From Blastopirellula sp. (GTDB lineage: Bacteria; Planctomycetota; Planctomycetia; Pirellulales; Pirellulaceae), in NCBI GenBank assembly GCA_021298375.1, contig JAJTFE010000004.1:1-45588 (forward strand): a DNA stretch of 45,588 nt. Reading direction: 5' to 3'. Under the pieces are notes generated by a model, which saw only the letters and a program-made list of their open reading frames with translations, had not been told where the DNA came from and did not search any database. A program made the position numbers and the translations under genes. Shown here piece after piece: positions 1 to 8,833 of this stretch. The first letter of the stretch is position 1; the number at the start of each line of letters is the position of its first letter.

Positions 1-520
1 AAGTGATTGGCGAGGTCTGGAGGGCCGGGAAAGTTTCGCTGGAGTCCCGAGGGGCTCGATCGACCGGCGCGGTTGAGGGGCTGTTTTTTCCCGAGGGTTG
101 TGGAGCCGTATGAGGCACCGAACCAGCTTTGGGTGGCTTGCCTGCAGCTATCGGATGGGAAGTTCCCGCAGGAGGCTGCGGCGACTTGGCGGGTGCGGAA
201 CTGCCCTGTGTGTTGCCACTCGCTCCACTCGTGTTTCGGCCTGCAGCCTCCGCTCGCCCCGGATCGCCAACCTGACGGGGCTGGCTCGGGTCACGCTTGA
301 CGTGGTCCCCCTTCACAGACCCGCCGATAATCTGTTCGATGTCATCAAAATCCGAGCCATCTACCGAGTTCTGGGCGGATTCCTGTGGCGCGACCCAACC
401 GGGAGGCGGAGTCACTTCGACCATTTCGCCGCATTTCGGACAAGCCAATCGCTGGCCAATCGCCGCATCGCTCTTTACCTTGAGCCGTGCAGCGCACGTC
501 CGACAGGTGATCGAAAACAT
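1..520 (-). CDS. Zinc-ribbon N-terminal protein, partial (runs off left edge)
   Basis: An open reading frame on the minus strand starts at ATG 518-520 and stays open to base 1, so the 3' end lies outside the window. I translated it by hand. The N-terminus holds two CxxC knuckles (CRTC at residues 6-9, CPKC at about 34-37) in the arrangement of the short MJ0042/zinc-ribbon motif that planctomycetes put at the start of many membrane or regulatory proteins. After about residue 45 the chain becomes rich in Pro, Ser, Gly and Ala, typical of a disordered linker. The linker normally leads to a transmembrane segment and a C-terminal domain, which is not visible here. An AGGGA ribosome-binding site lies just upstream of the ATG. 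The function is unknown; the zinc ribbon is the only recognisable part. Confidence 0.7.
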   Translation of the reverse strand, partial: MFSITCRTCAARLKVKSDAAIGQRLACPKCGEMVEVTPPPGWVAPQESAQNSVDGSDFDDIEQIIGGSVKGDHVKRDPSQPRQVGDPGRAEAAGRNTSGASGNTQGSSAPAKSPQPPAGTSHPIAAGKPPKAGSVPHTAPQPSGKNSPSTAPVDRAPRDSSETFPALQTSPIT

Positions 521-713
521 CTTCCCTCAGTCCTCATCTCAGTCAGTTGCCCTCACCCACTATTGTAGCGAAACCGACTGGCGGAGTTCCTGAAAACTCA
601 GGTGAAGCCGACAAATATTTGCCACCGCAGCCGGCCAATCACCCGAAACGCCGTCCGCGGGCAGGCTGCGATTCCGTCGGCGTCCAGCCAGCGATTTTGA
701 CCCGCGAACCTGT

Positions 714-3641
714 CTATTTGTTCGCGGCAGGCTGGAAGTCAGCCGGAAGCGTCAGTCCGCGCTCCGCGGCGGCCGCGCGCGTCGTGACCAGAACGATACG
801 GTCAGCTGGATTGGTCGGGTCCAGCGTCATGAGCCAAACCAATTTGCAATTGGGGTCACTGGCTTTCTGCGCTGACTTGTCCGGATTCGCACGGAGCATA
901 ATCTCGGTCAAGATTGCGGAGAGCGGTCGCTGTGCGGCAGTGAAGTCCCCCGGACGCTGGTTTTGGGTAATCCCTTCCTTGGCGAGGTCGGTACCAGCAA
1001 GCTCAATCCTGAATTTGAATGGAAGTTCAGGAAACTGTTCGTTGACCTCGGTGGCGATCCCCTGCAGCAACAGATTCAGGTCAGGGTTGGTCGTCACTGA
1101 GAGGGAGCGAGGTAAAGCCAGCAATTCCTCCAGCGTTTGCGGCGCAGTTTGTGCCGGAACCTCAGCCACCGAAAGATTGGTGGCATCACCCAGACCGAGC
1201 GCCAGTTCCGTGGCAGCCAATAAATTGTGCGCAGCCATCGGCGGCAACCACGCGTTGGCGACAACCAGATTACGCTCGACGCCAATCCTCAACTGCTGAT
1301 AAAAATCGTTCAGCATGTTGTCAAAGCGGAGCCGTACCCGTTCCCAGTAAGGGTTTGCGCTCATGGTCGCCAGAATCTTGACCACGTCTTCCCTTGCCCG
1401 GCGAAACTGGGCCGCCATCTGCGGACGCAATTCCACCGGCCGTTTGTCGACCGAGTGACAAAGCACCAACTCCAGATAGACGCCTTGGTCCAGATGAACG
1501 CTGAACAATCCCGAGCGGGCTGATTCGTCAAGCATACCCCTCAGGTAACGATTGAGCGGAGCCCATTGGCCAGACATCAGCCACTGGCCTTCGTCGTTAA
1601 ATAACCCGGCGGGTTGAAACAACAGGTTGAAATGGCGTTGGCCATCGAGAGCCTGATTCAGGGCTGCAAAAGGTCCAGACAGGTTGTCGACTCTGGCGGA
1701 GTCCCGCGCCGAATTGACCAATTCCGTTGGTCCGTACAAGAACGAATCGACGAGCCCGGTGCTGCTGTTCCCGGTTGGAGTCGCGGTCTGTTCAACGCCC
1801 CCACCATAGGGAAGCAGGAAAATCGATTCATTGCCTCGCGAGATCAACTGGTTTGTGGTGGTTTCACTCACCAGGTCGACTTGCCAACGGTCGCCCAATT
1901 CAGTGCGGGAAATCGGCCGGGCCAGCGTGATCCGCGCCAAAGCCTGATATTCCTGATTCTCTGTGGGATAAAGTCCCACAACGACGGACGAGATTTCAGC
2001 CAAGGGGGTCGCAATCGAATTGGCCCACCTGTTGACCGTCGATCGCAATCCGCTGTCGAGCGATTCAAACAACAGCGGACCCTCAGGCTCAGCCAGCAGC
2101 ACAGACGGTCGAGCCGTCAGGACGATGCGGGCACCTGGCGGAAGGTAATTCAAGTTCGCAGCCCGCCCCGAGGTGGGTGCTTGCCAGAGTGTATTGCCGT
2201 CATCAGGGATAATGCTTTGACGCACTACGGCGTTGGGCTCGCTCGGCAAAATCTCGCCCGAACTGGCTGTAGCTGGCGTTGCCGCCGCCCCAGTTGAACT
2301 GGCTGGCGTTGCCGCAGTCGATACGACGGGGACGGTTTTGTTCCAAGTCAAACTCCAGGCCAGCAGCCCAAGGACTGCGGCGAACAGCAGCAGGGAACTC
2401 GCGGTCGCCAGAAAAATGCGCCGCTGTTTGGCTTGGCGAATGGCTCGCAGTTCCTGCAACGTCAGGGAAGGCATGGGGGGCGCCGTTTTGGTTGGGGGCG
2501 GTTCTTCCAGTGCAGCAACGGCGACGTCCGTGGTCGACTCATCCAGACGCGTTCCAGACACGACCGGAGTTTGTTCCGTGATCGAGCGGAGCAGGCTGGT
2601 CAGGGAAGTCGAGGGAGGAGTGCGCGGGAACAGTTGCTCCAGCGATTGGCCGCTGAGGTCCGCCAGTGAGCGAGCGACCTCTGCCGCGGTCGATGGTCGC
2701 TCCGCCGGTAGACGCGCGAGCAAGCGGTCGAGAAGTTGCTGCATCCCCGGTGGTACTTCGTATTTGCTTAAATCCCGAGTTCCCCCCTGACGCTGACTTT
2801 GCTGCTTCTCTGGCAGCGTCGACCCTTGAGTGACAGGACGTCCCGTGACCAGGCGAAAGAGCAAACAGCCGAGCGAGTAAAGATCGCTGGAGATGTTTGG
2901 AGAGGCACCGCCCAGCACTTCCGGGGCTTGGTAGTCGCAAGCAGCTTCCTCGGTTTCGGCCTGAACATTTTCAAACTCAGAGTCCGGCTGCCAGAGGATT
3001 CGCAACTGGACCTGCGATTTGCCAAACAACCAAACCGAGCGCGGCGAGAGTCCGCCATGGACCAGGCCGATTTTTTCCAAGACCCCCAGTGCCGTGGCCA
3101 ACTGGGCCCCAATCGCGGCGGCCTGATTCCAAGGCAAGCGCGCTTTCCGCGGCACCTTTTGCTCGAGCGGCACCCCCGCCGGAACTTCGCTGACGATAAA
3201 CGCATGGTCGGTCAAGGTTACCGCTTCCAGCGTCCGGACCAGTGCGGGGTGCGGCGCCGCCGCCAGTTTTTGCGCTCGATCACGCCAGGCTTGCCACAAC
3301 GTTTGAGCTTTGGCTGAACCATCGGCAAAAAAGTCGAGCTGCACTGGGTGCTGGCTCGTTACATGCCGCGCCAGAAAAGTCCCCGTGAGCGGGCCTTGCT
3401 GGACCCGATCCAGCAACAAATAGTTGTCCAGCCTGAGGGGCCCGTTCAGCCCCGAAGTGAAGAGTTTGGCTTGGTAGGGGGTCAACGCGCCGTTTTGGAG
3501 CAGCCAGTCCCACAAGCCCCCCGGACCGCTCGGTTGGGGCTGCTCCTGCTCGAAGCGAGCGCGCAACTTGCCCAGCTGATCTTCATTGAACAGCCGACTC
3601 AGGGAAAGAAGCTGCCAAGCTTGGTTGAGATTAAGGTCCAC
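714..3641 (-). CDS. Membrane-anchored Ser/Thr pseudokinase
   Basis: The protein has a planctomycete-type kinase layout: an N-terminal LTPYQAKL segment, a kinase fold at about residues 60-345, a Ser/Pro-rich linker, one transmembrane helix near residues 406-432 and about 540 residues that should be extracytoplasmic. The kinase fold lacks its catalytic residues. The VAIK lysine position reads PVQLDFF, HRD is replaced by HGG in VHGGLSPRS (about residues 192-200) and there is no DFG. The structural APE and SDLYSLGCL elements remain. It is therefore probably a pseudokinase that binds or scaffolds rather than phosphorylates. The C-terminal region contains no domain I recognise. The frame stays open to an ATG at 4025, but the extra 128 residues look non-coding, so I place the start at the GTG ending at 3641. 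That start has only a weak GGAAA upstream and is uncertain. Confidence 0.8.
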   Translation of the reverse strand: MDLNLNQAWQLLSLSRLFNEDQLGKLRARFEQEQPQPSGPGGLWDWLLQNGALTPYQAKLFTSGLNGPLRLDNYLLLDRVQQGPLTGTFLARHVTSQHPVQLDFFADGSAKAQTLWQAWRDRAQKLAAAPHPALVRTLEAVTLTDHAFIVSEVPAGVPLEQKVPRKARLPWNQAAAIGAQLATALGVLEKIGLVHGGLSPRSVWLFGKSQVQLRILWQPDSEFENVQAETEEAACDYQAPEVLGGASPNISSDLYSLGCLLFRLVTGRPVTQGSTLPEKQQSQRQGGTRDLSKYEVPPGMQQLLDRLLARLPAERPSTAAEVARSLADLSGQSLEQLFPRTPPSTSLTSLLRSITEQTPVVSGTRLDESTTDVAVAALEEPPPTKTAPPMPSLTLQELRAIRQAKQRRIFLATASSLLLFAAVLGLLAWSLTWNKTVPVVSTAATPASSTGAAATPATASSGEILPSEPNAVVRQSIIPDDGNTLWQAPTSGRAANLNYLPPGARIVLTARPSVLLAEPEGPLLFESLDSGLRSTVNRWANSIATPLAEISSVVVGLYPTENQEYQALARITLARPISRTELGDRWQVDLVSETTTNQLISRGNESIFLLPYGGGVEQTATPTGNSSTGLVDSFLYGPTELVNSARDSARVDNLSGPFAALNQALDGQRHFNLLFQPAGLFNDEGQWLMSGQWAPLNRYLRGMLDESARSGLFSVHLDQGVYLELVLCHSVDKRPVELRPQMAAQFRRAREDVVKILATMSANPYWERVRLRFDNMLNDFYQQLRIGVERNLVVANAWLPPMAAHNLLAATELALGLGDATNLSVAEVPAQTAPQTLEELLALPRSLSVTTNPDLNLLLQGIATEVNEQFPELPFKFRIELAGTDLAKEGITQNQRPGDFTAAQRPLSAILTEIMLRANPDKSAQKASDPNCKLVWLMTLDPTNPADRIVLVTTRAAAAERGLTLPADFQPAANK

Positions 3642-4127
3642 TTTCCAGCCACTGGTGTTGGATTCGTTTCCGCTAAAGAATACAGTATGGGGGGCTGGAA
3701 AAGAATGTCCGCCGCCCGTTATTGTGGTCTGCAGAAGCGGAAGGCAAACAGGCTCAGTGCCGGATTGCCAGCCTTTGCTGGCCGTTTGCTGGGCAAATCT
3801 GTTGCTTTGCCGCGCGAGCGGCGGTTGGGGAAGCTGATGACGGGCGACAGGCCAGCGGCTTTGGGCTCGAACTTCCCAAACTCCCCCAGCCGACGATTTT
3901 TCCGAGACGCAGTCCTGACAAACAGGGACTCTGTTTCGGTCTGCCCCGATGAATTTTGGTTTCGCGGGGTTTACTGTGAGTTCGTGTGGCCCAATTTGAC
4001 TCACGTGGTCCGATTTGACTCGCATGGCCTATGGCGAAACCGCTGTGGTTTTCCATCCCCGGCGGTCCGCTGGTGATCGCAACGTTCCGGGTTTGTCCCG
4101 ATCCTGATTTGTTTTTGAGTGGAATCA
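3642..4127. other. Divergent intergenic region between pseudokinase and glutamate dehydrogenase
   Basis: About 490 bases separate the chosen starts of the two divergent genes. If the pseudokinase used the ATG at 4025 the gap would be only about 100 bases. The only structure I see is a pair of direct repeats close to the dehydrogenase: AATTTGACTCACGTGG at 3993-4008 and GATTTGACTCGCATGG at 4012-4027, with a 19-base period. I could not assign a convincing -35/-10 pair. Confidence 0.4.
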
Positions 4128-5216
4128 ATGAACACTGCCGCTGTCGCTGCTGCTCCCAAGCCGTCGCACATGAAACAGAACGAAGCCGTCCAACTCTACT
4201 TTGACCGCGCGGCGGACAAACTCGGCCTCGATGAGGCCACACGCAAGCGGCTGAAAATGGCTCGACGCGAACTGACAGTTCAGGTCGCTGTCGAGATGGA
4301 CGATGGCCGGCAGGAAACTCTGGTTGGCTACCGCGTGCAGCACAATAACGCCCGCGGGCCGATGAAAGGTGGTTTGCGATACCACTGGGAAGTCGACCTC
4401 GACGAAGTCCGAGCCCTCGCCTCGCTGATGACTTGGAAGACGGCTCTGGTCAACATTCCCTACGGCGGGGCCAAGGGCGGGATCTGTGTTGACCCGCGCG
4501 AACTCAGCCGCAAGGAAATGGAACGGATTACGCGGAAGTTTGTCGACCAGATTCACGAAATCATTGGTCCGGATGTCGACATTCCCGCTCCTGACATGGG
4601 GACGAACGCCGAGACCATGTCCTGGATTCGAAACCAGTGGGAAAAGTACCACGGCTTCAACCCGGCCTGCATCACGGGCAAGCCGGTTGAGGATTACGGG
4701 GCCCGGGGACGCGAGGAAGCGACCGGACGCGGAGTCGGTATCCTGGCATTCAAGTTGCTCAAGCGGCTGGGGCGACGCCCCGCCGATTGCCGCGTCGCGA
4801 TTCAGGGGTTCGGCAACGTGGGGTCGCACGCCGCCAAGTACATGCACGAGTCGGAATTTAAAATCGTTGCAGTGGATAATGTCGCAAACATCAAGGCAAA
4901 GTTTGTCATCGAAGGTGCCAACAATCCCGTCCACCCGCTGGCGGACGAAGTTCTCCACGAGCGGGGTGTGGTCGTGATGCCCGACATTCTCGCCAACGCC
5001 GGCGGTGTGACGGTCAGCTATTTCGAATGGGTCATGAACCGTCAGTACTACAGCTGGGACCTCAACCGGGTTCGGCAGCAACTCGATGCGGTTCTTTCCG
5101 CGGCGTTTGAGGACGTTTGGCAAGAAGCGAATACCCACCAAGTCAGTCTTCGTACGGCAGCCTTCATGATTGCGATCTCGCGCGTCAAACGGGCCAGCGA
5201 GCTTGGCGGTTACTAA
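4128..5216 (+). CDS. gdhA: Glu/Leu/Phe/Val dehydrogenase (glutamate dehydrogenase), internally shortened
   Basis: This belongs to the family that interconverts glutamate with 2-oxoglutarate and ammonia using NAD(P)(H). The substrate-binding half is complete: [10 protein letters not shown] near residue 80, the catalytic lysine in YGGAKGG (about K116), and PAPDMGTN with its catalytic Asp (about 156). The Rossmann GFGNVG motif is present near 228, and the C-terminal [17 protein letters not shown] block is intact. The Rossmann domain, however, jumps from KIVAVDN (about 245-251) straight to [14 protein letters not shown]. It skips roughly 60 residues that family members carry there, including the INPxG-like segment and the (C/V)D(V/I)L(V/I)PAALE motif. 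The total of 362 residues against the usual 415-425 agrees. I chose ATG 4128 over an in-frame GTG at 4119 because GAGTGG sits 6 bases upstream of it. Reading frame is kept throughout. Activity with this deletion is doubtful. Confidence 0.9.
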   Translation: MNTAAVAAAPKPSHMKQNEAVQLYFDRAADKLGLDEATRKRLKMARRELTVQVAVEMDDGRQETLVGYRVQHNNARGPMKGGLRYHWEVDLDEVRALASLMTWKTALVNIPYGGAKGGICVDPRELSRKEMERITRKFVDQIHEIIGPDVDIPAPDMGTNAETMSWIRNQWEKYHGFNPACITGKPVEDYGARGREEATGRGVGILAFKLLKRLGRRPADCRVAIQGFGNVGSHAAKYMHESEFKIVAVDNVANIKAKFVIEGANNPVHPLADEVLHERGVVVMPDILANAGGVTVSYFEWVMNRQYYSWDLNRVRQQLDAVLSAAFEDVWQEANTHQVSLRTAAFMIAISRVKRASELGGY

Positions 5217-5404
5217 AACCCCGGTTTCCGCTCTACTCCGTCAGCGTTTGCCCGTCAGCATCGAGCCATCCAGCGGCGCGATGGTGCGTCGCGCTCCAGC
5301 AACCGGTCGATTGTTCTCCGCCGGGGTGGCACCTCAGATCTCCTTGGTCTCGGTTGACCAGTCCCAGCCCTCGTCGGCCTGAAATTTTTTGAGGTCCCGG
5401 AACA

Positions 5405-7300
5405 ATGAGCGAATCTGCTCGATCTCCCTTGGCGGGGCAATCCGCCTCGCGACTGGCCGAATATGAGCTGAAAGTCAGTCAGCTATCGATGGAGGAAGCT
5501 GCCAGCGCCGAGCGTTGGCGCCGGCTCGGATTTGTCCGAGGTGGCCTGTTTCTCCTCGCCCTGGGTGGACTTCTCTGCTGGCTGACGGGGCAACTGGGAT
5601 GGGGAAGCGGCTGGCTGGTGGTGGCGGGCTTGAGTCTGCTCGCGTTTCTGGCTGTGGCTGGAATTCACGAATCGCTGGCCGGGAGGATCTTCCTCACTCG
5701 GCTTCGGCTTCGAATTAACCGAGATGCTGTGTTGCGGCAGCAGCGGCGTTTGCGTGAACTCGACTCCGTGCCGCAAGTGCTGGTTCCTCCGCAACACCTC
5801 AGTTTGGCCCGCGACCTCGACCTCCTTGGTGACAATTCGCTCTACCGGCTACTGGGTACGGCGCGCACGCCGCTCGGCATTCTCCTTCTCCGCGACTGGA
5901 TTCTCGAAGGGGCTGACTCGGCTGAAATCACGGCCCGGCAGGCTGCAGTCGCCGAGCTTCGCGACCAAACGGAGTGGCGAGAAGAATTTCAATTGATCTG
6001 CGAGCAACTCTCCGTGAGCGAGGCCGGTCCCAGCCGCTTCGTCGAATGGTGCGAAGGTGAAAGCTGGGTGCAGCGCCGTCTGCCTCTGCTCTGGATAGCT
6101 CGTTTGGCGCTCGCACTCTGGCTGCTGGTCCCCCTGGGTCTGATTTCGGGCTTGGTGCCGCCACTGGTGGGAGGCGCGATTCTGCTGGCCACGACCGTCG
6201 TCAGTTTTTTGCTCTCGGTTGTTTTCGCCGGCAGCATTCACGACATCTTCAACCAGATTTCAGCCCGGCAGGAAGATGTCCGCTGCTATCGCCGACTGTT
6301 CGGCCAGTTGGCAGAATACCAGCCACAGGCCGAGCGCCTCCGCGAAATCCATCAACGGCTGTTTGAGAATGGAGCGCTTCAGCAAAAACTGGTCCAACTG
6401 GGACGCTTGACCTGGCTGTCCAATTTGCGCCGTAACGGCATCTTCTTTCTGGCCTATATCTTCTTTCAATTCATGTTTTTCTGGGATATCCATGTGCTCG
6501 ACTTGCTGGAGCGGTGGAAGCGACGGAACGCCGGAGGCGCTCGGGTCTGGTTTGCCGATCTTGCTCAGTGGGAAGTGCTGGTAGCGCTCGCTCGCCTCGC
6601 CTGGGATCATCCCCAATGGGCTTTTCCGGAAGTCACAGCCCGACGCGATGCGGCTGACTTGATTTTTCGGGCCAGCCAACTGGGGCACCCGCTTCTGCCA
6701 CCGCAGCAATGCGTTGCCAATGATGTCGAAATCGGACCGCCCGGGACACTTTTGCTTGTTACCGGCAGTAACATGTCGGGCAAGAGCACGCTGTTGCGCA
6801 GTGTCGGACTCAATGCCGTGCTCGCTCAACTGGGCGCCCCGGTCTGTGCGGAATCGCTGCGAATGAATCCGGTGGAACTCGCCACCAGCATGCGGATCAG
6901 CGACTCGCTGGCTGACGGTGTGTCGTTTTTCATGGCCGAACTCAAACGACTGCGCGAGGTCGTCTCCCGGGCCGAAGCGTTGGGGAAAGACGCTCCGCGA
7001 GGTCAGTTGTTCCTGCTCGACGAAATTCTTCAGGGGACAAACTCTCGAGAGCGCCAGATTGCGGTTTGCCGGGTCCTCAATCGCCTCCTGGCGGCCGGGG
7101 CAATTGGGGCGGTATCAACCCATGACCTTGAACTGGCGAGTTTGCCTGAATTGAAGTTGGCTTGTCGACCCGTTTATTTTGCCGAGTCGTTTGCCACGGT
7201 CGAAGGCAAAAAGGTCATGACATTTGATTATCGGATGCACGCCGGGATTTCGCCTACGACCAACGCGCTGAAACTCCTCGAACTCGTCGGACTGGAGTAG
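5405..7300 (+). CDS. Membrane-anchored MutS-family ATPase
   Basis: The C-terminal 200 residues are a MutS domain V ATPase: Walker A TGSNMSGKS at about 453-461, Walker B LFLLDEILQGTNS around 536-548, and the STHD signature of the family. The rest does not resemble canonical MutS. There is no mismatch-recognition domain I or connector. Instead there are two hydrophobic hairpins, near residues 46-87 and 226-276, that look like two pairs of transmembrane helices. This matches the MutS-like membrane proteins found in Bacteroidota and Planctomycetota, which are annotated as mismatch repair proteins only because of the ATPase domain. A role in mismatch repair is not supported. The gene follows the dehydrogenase by 188 bases and has GAGG upstream of its ATG. 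Its 3' end is 23 bases from the convergent squalene-synthase-like gene. Confidence 0.88.
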   Translation: MSESARSPLAGQSASRLAEYELKVSQLSMEEAASAERWRRLGFVRGGLFLLALGGLLCWLTGQLGWGSGWLVVAGLSLLAFLAVAGIHESLAGRIFLTRLRLRINRDAVLRQQRRLRELDSVPQVLVPPQHLSLARDLDLLGDNSLYRLLGTARTPLGILLLRDWILEGADSAEITARQAAVAELRDQTEWREEFQLICEQLSVSEAGPSRFVEWCEGESWVQRRLPLLWIARLALALWLLVPLGLISGLVPPLVGGAILLATTVVSFLLSVVFAGSIHDIFNQISARQEDVRCYRRLFGQLAEYQPQAERLREIHQRLFENGALQQKLVQLGRLTWLSNLRRNGIFFLAYIFFQFMFFWDIHVLDLLERWKRRNAGGARVWFADLAQWEVLVALARLAWDHPQWAFPEVTARRDAADLIFRASQLGHPLLPPQQCVANDVEIGPPGTLLLVTGSNMSGKSTLLRSVGLNAVLAQLGAPVCAESLRMNPVELATSMRISDSLADGVSFFMAELKRLREVVSRAEALGKDAPRGQLFLLDEILQGTNSRERQIAVCRVLNRLLAAGAIGAVSTHDLELASLPELKLACRPVYFAESFATVEGKKVMTFDYRMHAGISPTTNALKLLELVGLE

Positions 7301-7323
7301 GCTGGACGGTGTCTCACCGCAAC

Positions 7324-8268
7324 CTAGTGGTGCTCATCGTCCCCGCCAAACGGCAAGGGGGCATCCAGTCCCAGGAACTGTCGCGTTTTGAGCTTGAACA
7401 GGTCCGAGTCGCTGAAGGCGGCCCCGGACTCGCGGAGCAAACTCGGATTCAGCCGCGCGTTGCTTAGTGCTTTCCAGCAGATTCCCAGTAACGTGCGGAG
7501 CACGCGCTGGCCATCGTAATTGAGGTGATGGTAGAGAGGACTGCCGGCGGCCAAGATGTTGTCAATTCGTTGAGCGTTCAAACGCACGAATTGGTTCAGC
7601 TCTTTCGACGGTTCAGGGGCGAGGACTCTTTCCGGCTTGAGCTGGCAAGTAGTGAAATCGCTTTTGGCCAGTCGCAATTTGTCAGCCCGAACATCGTCCG
7701 CCAAGTGCAGCAGCCACCAGGTCAGCGTCAAGCCTTGGCCCGTTTTCAGGGCAGCTTGTTCGAAACCGGGCTGCTCGATTCCCAAGACGTGAACCAGCTG
7801 CCGCATCAGGGCGCCTCCCAAACGGGTCGCGGTCGCCAGCATTTCCTGTTCGGTGGCCGGTTGGCCAAACCGCCAGTGGCGATCGCAGGCCTCGAGGGGC
7901 TCGAAAATAAATTGCTTGGGAATCCGAAACTTGGCCACAACATCGGCCAGAAAATAGAGAGGCGCGGAAACATACCTTCCGACAAAGGCGTCGGACAGGT
8001 CTTCTCGCAATTGGTCACAGGGAGCTTCGGTTTTTGGAACGTCTTTTCGCTCCAAGCTGGCCGCTTGTGCAAGTTGCAGCAGATGAGCCAGCCCGCAAAC
8101 CGCCTGATACTGTTCCTTGGGAAGATTGCGAAACGCCCACATCCACTGCCCAAAATGCTCGCGCGCCGATTTGACGCTTTGCTTCGCACCCCGCTCCAGT
8201 TCCGCGGGGGTTGGCTTGATGAATGTTCGCTGTTGAGGCGAAAGACCGCCGGGGTGAGTGGCTTCCAT
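7324..8268 (-). CDS. Divergent squalene/phytoene synthase family protein
   Basis: The 314-residue protein follows the trans-isoprenyl diphosphate synthase (head-to-head) family along its length. An SAREHFGQW start aligns with the HpnC/HpnD-type N-terminus, and FIFEPLEACDRHW sits where the family has its mid-helix. The second aspartate-rich motif is represented by LADDVRADKL, and the C-terminal helix reads GQRVLRTLLGICWKAL. Active members use two DxxxD motifs to bind Mg-diphosphate and condense two farnesyl or geranylgeranyl diphosphates. The first motif is missing here: the corresponding helix reads VCGLAHLLQLAQ with no aspartates. The protein may be a non-catalytic partner or have changed function. 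The next gene rightward, transcribed away from it, is ispH of the MEP isoprenoid pathway, which fits an isoprenoid context. The family call rests on pattern, not on a database search. Confidence 0.6.
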   Translation of the reverse strand: MEATHPGGLSPQQRTFIKPTPAELERGAKQSVKSAREHFGQWMWAFRNLPKEQYQAVCGLAHLLQLAQAASLERKDVPKTEAPCDQLREDLSDAFVGRYVSAPLYFLADVVAKFRIPKQFIFEPLEACDRHWRFGQPATEQEMLATATRLGGALMRQLVHVLGIEQPGFEQAALKTGQGLTLTWWLLHLADDVRADKLRLAKSDFTTCQLKPERVLAPEPSKELNQFVRLNAQRIDNILAAGSPLYHHLNYDGQRVLRTLLGICWKALSNARLNPSLLRESGAAFSDSDLFKLKTRQFLGLDAPLPFGGDDEHH

Positions 8269-8833
8269 ATCTCGTTTTGCTCAATGGCCAAATTGGAACA
8301 GCTGATGCCTCGTGACCCGGCCGCCGTCAAACCGGGAAACCAAACGCGACTCCGGGGACGCGCGGCCGACTGCGACCGACCACTCGCCGGCGTGAGTCGC
8401 CGGAGCCTTCCCTCGGGAACCCCTCGGGCAGCACCAGACTTGACCCCTGACAGAACCGACCGGGAACCCTAAAATCGGAAGTTCCGCCTGCGAGACCGGA
8501 CCGCTCTCTATTTTACCCGCTGGATGCGATTGTGGCGGCGAAAGTCCGAAATTCACCAGTCACGCGCCATTTGTTAAAGTAGAGGCAACTATCGCAAGGC
8601 CAGTCGAATCGACAGAATTAGTGCGGTTTTCCCAAGCTGGACGAACGGAACCCATTCGGAACAGTGACATTCGGCCCGGCTTGGCGGGGAATCCGGATGG
8701 CGGTCGTTTTTTGTAAGCGACTGGCGACGGGTTCGCCACTCTCGTGGAGGGTTGCCCATCGCCCCCCGAATTGTTTTTGCCCCTGCTCGGCTGAGCGCGA
8801 AAAAAGCCCCTCAGCCCACTCCGGAGACGCACA
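8269..8833. other. Intergenic region between squalene-synthase-like gene and ispH
   Basis: About 565 bases lie between the two divergent starts. The small open frames here have no recognisable sequence and look like chance frames in GC-rich DNA. I see no convincing promoter, RNA gene or repeat. Confidence 0.3.

Noticed and set aside
4125-5141. 338-residue minus-strand open frame
   Set aside because: Antisense shadow of the glutamate dehydrogenase, which carries all recognisable motifs.
8281-8556. 91-residue minus-strand frame upstream of the squalene-synthase-like gene
   Set aside because: No recognisable sequence, no good ribosome-binding site and typical chance-frame composition.
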